Shown: one piece after another, positions 5,799 through 10,344 of the stretch | How positions within the stretch are numbered: position 1 is the stretch's first letter | Layout of the letters: each line of letters opens with the position of its first letter | Source of the DNA: an uncultured Acetatifactor sp. | GTDB taxonomy: Bacteria; Bacillota; Clostridia; Lachnospirales; Lachnospiraceae | Length of the DNA stretch: 10,344 nt | Assembly: GCA_947631715.1 (NCBI GenBank) | Contig: CANRMK010000052.1 | Coordinates: forward strand, 1-10,344 | Direction of reading: 5' to 3' | The notes under the pieces: model-generated | Databases searched by the model: none | Seen by the model: the letters and a program-made list of their open reading frames with translations, nothing else | What the model was told of the DNA's origin: nothing | Translations under genes and position numbers: made by a program

Positions 5799-8025
5799 CG
5801 GATATGTAGAACATATTGTCTTTCAAAATGCGGAAAATGGTTATACGGTGATGAACCTGGTATCCCAGGGGGAGGAGATCACCTGTGTGGGCGCCTGCAG
5901 AGGCCTCGGGCAGGGGGAGACGATCTGCGCGCAGGGAGAATATACAGAGCATCAGGTATACGGCAGACAGTTCAGGATCAGCAGCTTTCAGATCACGGCT
6001 CCCCAGGACAGCGCCGGCATGGAGCGGTATCTCGGCTCAGGTGCGGTGAAAGGAATAGGGACGGTTCTGGCTGCCAGGATCGTTAAGAAATTCGGCAGCG
6101 ATACCTTTCGGATCATAGAGGAAGAACCGGAACGCCTGACGGAGATCAAGGGCATCAGTGAGCAGAAAGCTCGGGAGATCGCTCTGCAGATGGAAGAGAA
6201 AAAGGAACTGCGGAGCGCCATGGTATATCTGCAGCAGTTTGGGATCGGCAATGCACTGGCCATGAGGATATATGATGCTTACGGAACAAAGCTGTACAGC
6301 ATTCTGAAAGAAAATCCATACCGGCTGGCAGAAGATATAAGCGGTGTCGGATTTAAAATGGCGGATGAGCTGGCTGCAAGGATCGGCATCCATACGGACT
6401 CCGACTACCGGATCCGCAGCGGTATCCTTTATGCGCTTCTGGGAGGAGTGGGCGAGGGGAACTGTTATCTTCCCATGCCTGTCCTGCTGGATCGGTCGCA
6501 GACGCTTCTGGATCTGTCTTCAGATCATATCCGTCCACAGATGGATAATTTGATGATGGATAAGAAGATCGTGATCAGGGGAGAGAGCGTCTATGCTTCC
6601 TCTTACTATTATGCGGAGCTGAACTGCGCCAGAATGCTGTATGAGCGAAGCATACCCATGGCGGAGGCGGAGAATCTTCCCTCCCAGGATGCGGCGGTGA
6701 AAAAGCAGCTGGAGCGTCTGGCAGGAGAGCTGAACATGGAGCTGGACGAGCTGCAGCAGCAGGCAGTCTTGAAATGTATCCAAAACGGTCTCTTTATTTT
6801 GTCTGGAGGCCCTGGGACGGGAAAGACTTCCACGATCAATCTGATCATCCGCTATTTTGAAGCTCAGGGACAGGATATTTATCTGGCGGCTCCTACCGGG
6901 AGGGCGGCCAAGCGTATGACGGAAGCCACCGGCTTTGAGGCCCGGACCATTCACCGGATGCTGGAACTAAGCAGCGCCCTGTCAGGCGAAGACGCCCGCA
7001 GGATAAATTTTGAGCGCAACGAAGAGAATCCTCTGGAAGCGGATGTGATCATTATCGATGAAATGTCCATGGTAGACATTCAGCTGTTCCAGGCTCTGCT
7101 GAAAGCGGTGATTCCCGGCACCAGGCTCGTGCTGGTGGGGGATGTGAATCAGCTGCCCAGTGTGGGGCCGGGGCAGGTACTGCGGGATCTGATCGAAAGC
7201 GGCGTATTTCCCATGGTGAAGCTGCAGAAGATATTCCGGCAGGCGGAAAAAAGCGATATTATTGTCAACGCACACCGGATCAATCAGGGAGAACAGATCG
7301 CACTGGACAATCAGTCGAGGGATTTTTTCCATCTCGAAAGAAATGACGTAAATGTCATATACAAACATATGATTCAGCTGATCCGGGAGAAACTGCCGAA
7401 ATATGTGAATGCCACACCCTTTGACATTCAGGTGCTGACGCCTATGAGAAAAGGGGCGCTGGGGTGTGAGACGCTGAACGGCATTCTGCAGAAGTACCTG
7501 AACCCGCCGGACGGGCATAAGAGAGAGCATGTGAGCGGGAATACCATTTACCGCGAGGGCGATAAGGTCATGCAGATCAGGAATAATTATCAGCTGGAGT
7601 GGGAAGTGGTCAGCCGGTACGGTATTCCTGTGGATAAGGGGACAGGGATCTTTAACGGCGATATGGGCAGGATCCTGGAAATCAATGAAGCCGCCTCTGT
7701 GCTGGTAGTGGAGTATGACGAGCAGCGCAGGGTGACATATCCGTTTTCTCTGCTGGATGAACTGGAGCTGTCGTATGCGGTCACGATCCACAAGTCTCAG
7801 GGAAGTGAATATCCCGCGGTGATCCTGCCCCTGCTCGCAGGACCGAAAATGCTGTTCAACCGCAATCTTCTGTATACGGGGATCACGCGGGCGAAAAGCT
7901 GTGTCACGATTTTGGGCAGCAGTGACACAGTCCGCGGCATGATCGACAATGTCAGTGAAAACCGCCGGTATACCGGGCTGAGGGAAAGAATACGGGAAGT
8001 TTTTGATATGGGAGAAGGTTCCTGA
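5785..8025 (+). CDS. recD2: RecD2-type SF1B DNA helicase
   Basis: ATP-dependent 5'-3' DNA helicase of the RecD/TraA family, the stand-alone RecD2 type that works without RecBC and is linked to repair and replication-fork upkeep. The product is 746 residues, typical of RecD2. Order: N-terminal OB-like domain (1-75, ETINGYVEHIVFQNAENGYTV); helix-hairpin-helix region (about 85-200, GSGAVKGIGTVLAARIVKKFG, then EIKGISEQKA); Walker A SGGPGTGKTST near 340; motif II IIIDEMSMVD with D425/E426; motif III LVGDVNQLPSVGPGQ near 450; an SH3-like insertion (about 595-635); and C-terminal UvrD_C2 motifs YAVTIHKSQGSEYP near 664-676 and NRNLLYTGITRAK near 693-704. No strong Shine-Dalgarno precedes ATG 5785 (only GAGCGGCG at 5774-5781), but homologues start at this ME-x-I-xGYVE position. 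Weak initiation could mean coupling to translation upstream. comF follows after 14 bases. Confidence 0.96.
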   Translation: METINGYVEHIVFQNAENGYTVMNLVSQGEEITCVGACRGLGQGETICAQGEYTEHQVYGRQFRISSFQITAPQDSAGMERYLGSGAVKGIGTVLAARIVKKFGSDTFRIIEEEPERLTEIKGISEQKAREIALQMEEKKELRSAMVYLQQFGIGNALAMRIYDAYGTKLYSILKENPYRLAEDISGVGFKMADELAARIGIHTDSDYRIRSGILYALLGGVGEGNCYLPMPVLLDRSQTLLDLSSDHIRPQMDNLMMDKKIVIRGESVYASSYYYAELNCARMLYERSIPMAEAENLPSQDAAVKKQLERLAGELNMELDELQQQAVLKCIQNGLFILSGGPGTGKTSTINLIIRYFEAQGQDIYLAAPTGRAAKRMTEATGFEARTIHRMLELSSALSGEDARRINFERNEENPLEADVIIIDEMSMVDIQLFQALLKAVIPGTRLVLVGDVNQLPSVGPGQVLRDLIESGVFPMVKLQKIFRQAEKSDIIVNAHRINQGEQIALDNQSRDFFHLERNDVNVIYKHMIQLIREKLPKYVNATPFDIQVLTPMRKGALGCETLNGILQKYLNPPDGHKREHVSGNTIYREGDKVMQIRNNYQLEWEVVSRYGIPVDKGTGIFNGDMGRILEINEAASVLVVEYDEQRRVTYPFSLLDELELSYAVTIHKSQGSEYPAVILPLLAGPKMLFNRNLLYTGITRAKSCVTILGSSDTVRGMIDNVSENRRYTGLRERIREVFDMGEGS

Positions 8026-8039
8026 AAGGAGCCTGAATC

Positions 8040-8759
8040 ATGAGAAAAAACAAAATAATGGCAGCGGCCCTGCAGCTTCTGTATCCCCGGCGCTGCCCTG
8101 TCTGCGACAGGATCGTGCAGCCGCAGGGGGAGAAGATCTGTACGGAATGCTTAAGGAAATTCAAGCTTATCACGCCGCCCTGGTGTATGCAGTGCGGGAA
8201 AAAGCTGTCGGAGGAGAGAGAATACTGCCGGGACTGTATGTCGGGAAAGCATATCTACGACAGGGGACGATCCCTGTATGAATATGACAGCGCTGTCAAG
8301 TCTCTGTACCGCTTTAAGTACGCCGGGCGCAGAGAATATGCCGACTTTTACGGAGAACAGGCGGCGGAGTACCTGGGGGAATTTATCCGTGCCGTTAAGC
8401 CGGACGCCCTGGTGCCCGTTCCGCTTCATCGAAAGAGGCTGGCCGCACGGGGCTATAACCAGGCGGAGCTTTTTGCCCGGGAGATCGGGAAACGGATGGG
8501 GATACCGGTGAGGGCGGATCTGCTTGTCCGGGTGAGGAACACGGTGCCCCTAAAGCAGTTAAATCCCAAAGAACGCCAAAATAATTTGAAAAAAGCTTTC
8601 CATATACCGAGAAATGATGTAAAATTAAAGACAATACTACTGGTAGACGATATCTACACCACCGGCAGTACCATGGACGAAGCGGCAAGGACACTGAGGG
8701 ACGCCGGGGCGGAGAAAGTCTGCTTTGTTTCCATTGCCTGCGGATCAGGCATTTCTTAA
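8040..8759 (+). CDS. comF: ComF-family phosphoribosyltransferase-like protein (ComFC type)
   Basis: A 239-residue protein of the ComF/ComFC (GntX) family, needed for DNA uptake in naturally competent bacteria; the biochemical activity is unsettled. The N-terminus has four CxxC pairs, C19/C22, C34/C37, C49/C52 and C63/C66, forming a double zinc ribbon. The C-terminal half is a type I phosphoribosyltransferase fold: DALVPVPLHRKRLAARGYNQAE around residues 121-142, the NPKERQNNLKKAF segment, and the PRPP-binding loop ILLVDDIYTTGSTMDEAA around 199-216. AAAGGAG at 8025-8031, overlapping the recD2 stop, sits eight bases before ATG 8040, so the pair is probably one transcript with possible coupling. 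In Bacillus the comF operon carries a helicase (ComFA) before ComFC, then yvyF; here the gene just upstream is RecD2 and no ComFA is visible. This alone does not show that the organism is competent. Confidence 0.94.
   Translation: MRKNKIMAAALQLLYPRRCPVCDRIVQPQGEKICTECLRKFKLITPPWCMQCGKKLSEEREYCRDCMSGKHIYDRGRSLYEYDSAVKSLYRFKYAGRREYADFYGEQAAEYLGEFIRAVKPDALVPVPLHRKRLAARGYNQAELFAREIGKRMGIPVRADLLVRVRNTVPLKQLNPKERQNNLKKAFHIPRNDVKLKTILLVDDIYTTGSTMDEAARTLRDAGAEKVCFVSIACGSGIS
8626..8653 (+). promoter_or_regulatory. Candidate sigma-28/SigD promoter inside comF
   Basis: TAAA at 8626-8629 (extended TAAAG) and GACGATAT at 8646-8653 are separated by 16 bases. The -10 matches GCCGATAT at seven of eight positions, and the layout equals the better site before mbl. 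It lies about 150 bases before yvyF, and in Bacillus a SigD promoter reads into yvyF-flgM. Caution: GACGATAT also encodes the conserved Asp-Asp-Ile of the PRPP loop, so the -10 match is partly forced by the protein. Confidence 0.4.
8735..8757 (+). terminator. Weak terminator-like hairpin at the end of comF
   Basis: TGCCTG at 8735-8740 pairs perfectly with CAGGCA at 8746-8751 around a five-base loop, followed by TTTCTT, which runs into the comF stop TAA at 8757-8759. Six pairs with a broken T run suggest partial termination at most. It would separate recD2-comF from yvyF incompletely. Confidence 0.35.
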
Positions 8760-8803
8760 GCGATACGATACAATTACATTAGCCGCGCAAAATGGAGGAT
8801 ACT

Positions 8804-9214
8804 ATGAACATCAGGAATTGCAGAGTGTGTGGTAGGATTTTCAACTATATTTCGGGAGCGCCCGTCTGCCCGTCCTGCAGGGAGACCCAGGAGGCAAAGT
8901 TCCAGGAAGTAAAGGAATATATCCGGGAACACCGCGGTGTGGGCATCGCTGAAGTGGCGGAGGCATGTGATGTGGAACCGGCACAGATCCGCCAGTGGCT
9001 GAAAGAGGACCGCCTTGAAGTGACGGAAGACTCCGCAGTCTTTCTGAACTGCGAACTGTGCGGTGCGCCTATCCGCAGCGGCAAATACTGTGAGCGGTGC
9101 AAGCTGAGCATGACCAAGGGATTCGGCGATGTGCTGAAGAGCAGCAGACCTGCGCCTCCGCCTCAGAAGCCTGCGGGGGATGAACAGAGTGCAAAGATGA
9201 GATTCCTGAAATAA
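8804..9214 (+). CDS. yvyF: YvyF-like flagellar operon protein (TIGR03826 type)
   Basis: A 136-residue protein resembling YvyF, the flagellar operon protein between comFC and flgM in Bacillus; its molecular role is not well defined, and a regulatory role is usually assumed. Visible parts: an N-terminal zinc knuckle C6xxC9...C22xxC25; a MerR-like helix-turn-helix (about 36-73, VKEYIREHRGVGIAEVAEAC then DVEPAQIRQWLKEDRLEV); a second zinc knuckle C83xxC86...C96xxC99; and a basic, proline-rich tail ending KMRFLK. ATG 8804 is chosen because GGAGGA at 8794-8799 lies four bases upstream; the in-frame ATG at 8792 falls within that site. It ends with tandem stops TAA TAG (9212-9217). The gap after comF has a TACAAT at 8769-8774 without a good -35, so expression is more likely from comF read-through or the sigma-28-like site inside comF. 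flgM does not follow, unlike in Bacillus. Confidence 0.87.
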   Translation: MNIRNCRVCGRIFNYISGAPVCPSCRETQEAKFQEVKEYIREHRGVGIAEVAEACDVEPAQIRQWLKEDRLEVTEDSAVFLNCELCGAPIRSGKYCERCKLSMTKGFGDVLKSSRPAPPPQKPAGDEQSAKMRFLK

Positions 9215-9229
9215 TAGGGCATTCCGGGG

Positions 9230-9253
9230 CATACTATGCAAGGGCGCAGTATG
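9230..9253 (+). other. Inverted repeat in the gap after yvyF
   Basis: CATACT at 9230-9235 is the exact inverse complement of AGTATG at 9248-9253, with a 12-base loop. There is no T run, so it is not a terminator. It could be an operator or an RNA hairpin in the leader of the next gene, whose start is 31 bases further on. Confidence 0.3.
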
Positions 9254-9284
9254 TCTGTGGACAGCGTGAAAGGTGTGAGGGAGA

Positions 9285-9680
9285 GTGCTGAACGAAGACA
9301 GGGTCATTTTGATGACCCAAATGGCATCCTTTGAGAACGGAGAGGGAAAGAAAAGCATAAAGATCGGCAATTATTTCCGCAGTGACTATATTGCGCTGCA
9401 GATCTTAAAGGCTGTGATCTGCGGGACGATCGCGTTTGCTGTTGTGTTCGCACTCTATATTTTTTATAACTTTGAGGTGATCATGCAGGAGCTGTATGAG
9501 ATGGATCTGGCCGCTTTTGCAAAGACAGCGCTTTTCAGATATCTGCTCACAGTGGGCTCCTATACAGTCCTGACTTATATTGTGTGTACTTACCGTTATG
9601 CCAGGGCGCAGAAGAATCTGAGGAATTACTACCGTAATCTGAAACAGCTGAACGCCCTGTATAATGAGCAGCAGCAGTAG
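9285..9680 (+). CDS. Small membrane protein with two predicted TM segments, function unknown
   Basis: I cannot assign this 131-residue protein to a characterised family. The first 37 residues are polar and charged (NEDRVILMTQMASFENGEGKK). Two hydrophobic segments follow, about 38-61 (LQILKAVICGTIAFAVVFAL and on) and about 83-104 (LFRYLLTVGSYTVLTYIVCT), joined by a short acidic stretch. The tail (105-131) is rich in Arg, Asn and Gln and probably helical or coiled-coil, cytoplasmic by the positive-inside rule. The start is GTG 9285, supported by AAAGGTG at 9269-9275 nine bases upstream; ATG 9312 lacks a nearby ribosome site and would lose charged residues that look part of the protein. It lies 70 bases after yvyF and 50 bases before another membrane protein gene, so the two probably form a unit. 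A link to flagella or the envelope is only contextual. Confidence 0.75.
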   Translation: MLNEDRVILMTQMASFENGEGKKSIKIGNYFRSDYIALQILKAVICGTIAFAVVFALYIFYNFEVIMQELYEMDLAAFAKTALFRYLLTVGSYTVLTYIVCTYRYARAQKNLRNYYRNLKQLNALYNEQQQ

Positions 9681-9730
9681 CTGATGGTGTCTGCCGGAAA
9701 AGACTGCTCGGTCGGGCATGAGGTGCAATA

Positions 9731-10344
9731 ATGACGGATTTGCTGGAAATAAAAGAAAAAATAAAACTGTTCTACAGCCGCTTTGAAATGTTCATACTGC
9801 CGGTGGTAAAGTTCCTGCTGGCATTCGTGGCGCTGAATACGGTGAACGGCAGAATGGGCTATATGAGCCAGCTGGACAATATGGCTGTGGTCCTGATCGC
9901 CGCTCTGGCATGCTCTTTCCTGCCCACGGGCTCTATTGTGGCGTTTGCGGCGCTGTTCAGCCTGCTCCACATGTATGCTTTGTCTGTGGAAGCGGCGCTG
10001 ACAGGCTTCTGCATGTATCTGATAATGTTTTTGCTGTATTTCCGTTTCACGCCCAGGGATTCGCTTGTGGTCGTGCTGACGCCCCTTTTATTTGCATTCC
10101 GGATCCCGTATGTGGTCCCCATAGTGGTGGGGCTGGTGTGCGGTCCGTCCTCCCTGATCTCCCTGGGCTGCGGTGTGTGCGTATACTATCTGCTGCAGAC
10201 AGTGGTGCAAAATTCTTCCGCCATCAACACCATGGGTGAGGATGCGGTCACGGATAAGCTGCGGACAGTGGTGGACAGTTTCCTGGGAAACAAAGAGATG
10301 CTGGTCATGCTGGCGGCTTTTGTCATCACTGCGCTGGTGGTATA
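9731..10344 (+). CDS. Polytopic membrane protein, function unknown (3' end missing)
   Basis: The frame is open from ATG 9731 to the right edge, giving 204 residues of an incomplete product. GAGGTG at 9720-9725 lies five bases before the start. A charged N-terminus (TDLLEIKEKIKLFYSRFE) is followed by dense hydrophobic segments at about 20-38, 50-66, 68-84, 88-104, 112-138 (possibly two) and 140-156, then a polar loop at about 160-189 (SSAINTMGEDAVTDKLRTVV) and another hydrophobic stretch from 190. There is no signal peptide or transport motif that I recognise. The polar loop before the last segment could be extracytoplasmic or a regulatory loop, but topology cannot be settled here. It is probably co-transcribed with the two-TM protein before it. 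I do not assign a function, and the missing part could change the picture. Confidence 0.85.
   Translation, partial: MTDLLEIKEKIKLFYSRFEMFILPVVKFLLAFVALNTVNGRMGYMSQLDNMAVVLIAALACSFLPTGSIVAFAALFSLLHMYALSVEAALTGFCMYLIMFLLYFRFTPRDSLVVVLTPLLFAFRIPYVVPIVVGLVCGPSSLISLGCGVCVYYLLQTVVQNSSAINTMGEDAVTDKLRTVVDSFLGNKEMLVMLAAFVITALVV

Noticed and set aside
6982..7791. A 269-codon reverse-strand open frame opposite recD2
   Set aside because: The opposite strand encodes core RecD2 helicase motifs throughout; the reverse translation has no plausible domain and is His/Gln-rich, as expected of shadows.
8760..8770. Repeated CGATA boxes after comF as a sigma-28 promoter
   Set aside because: No TAAA-like element lies 14-17 bases upstream of either copy.
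8760..9730. flgM (anti-sigma-28) gene expected after yvyF
   Set aside because: The frame after yvyF encodes a two-TM membrane protein, with no short FlgM-like charged helical protein in any gap.
9910..10239. A 109-codon + strand frame overlapping the last gene
   Set aside because: It is a Cys/Pro/Gly-rich frame overlapping the membrane protein that starts at 9731 with a good ribosome site. The latter has clear hydrophobic segments across the same bases.

Overview
The window reads as a chromosomal segment of a motile, low-to-moderate GC Gram-positive bacterium, most likely a Clostridia/Lachnospiraceae-type organism. The reasons are the Firmicutes-style order mbl-like gene, then flgF (flhO), then flgG (flhP); a short FlgJ made only of the rod-binding domain; a RecBC-independent RecD2 helicase; and the comF-yvyF pair known from Bacillus. 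All genes lie on the + strand. There is no RNA gene, CRISPR array or insertion sequence, and no gene-free stretch exceeds 300 bases.

Layout: (1) 1-2121, the C-terminal three quarters of UvrA, cut by the left edge. (2) 2122-2366, a regulatory gap with a close match to a flagellar sigma-28 (SigD) promoter, a strong intrinsic terminator directly after it, and then a sigma-A-type promoter. (3) 2367-5513, a cluster of an MreB/Mbl-type actin, two flagellar rod proteins and a rod-binding FlgJ. (4) 5514-5784, a 271-base gap with several hairpins, the largest a terminator-like stem with a possible competing upstream partner, plus a possible broken small ORF running into the next gene. (5) 5785-8759, recD2 and comF, closely spaced. 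(6) 8804-9214, the YvyF-type flagellar operon protein, preceded by a sigma-28-like site inside comF. (7) 9285-10344, two membrane proteins I cannot assign to a named family, the second cut by the right edge.

The theme is flagellar rod assembly and its regulation, interleaved with DNA repair and uptake genes (uvrA, recD2, comF). I see no clearly new multi-gene system. The items most worth follow-up are the hairpin region before recD2, the sigma-28-like sites sharing TAAA-N16 spacing, and the uncharacterised membrane protein pair lying where flgM follows yvyF in Bacillus. Functional statements rest on motif recognition from the translated sequence and on recalled family knowledge. No search was run.
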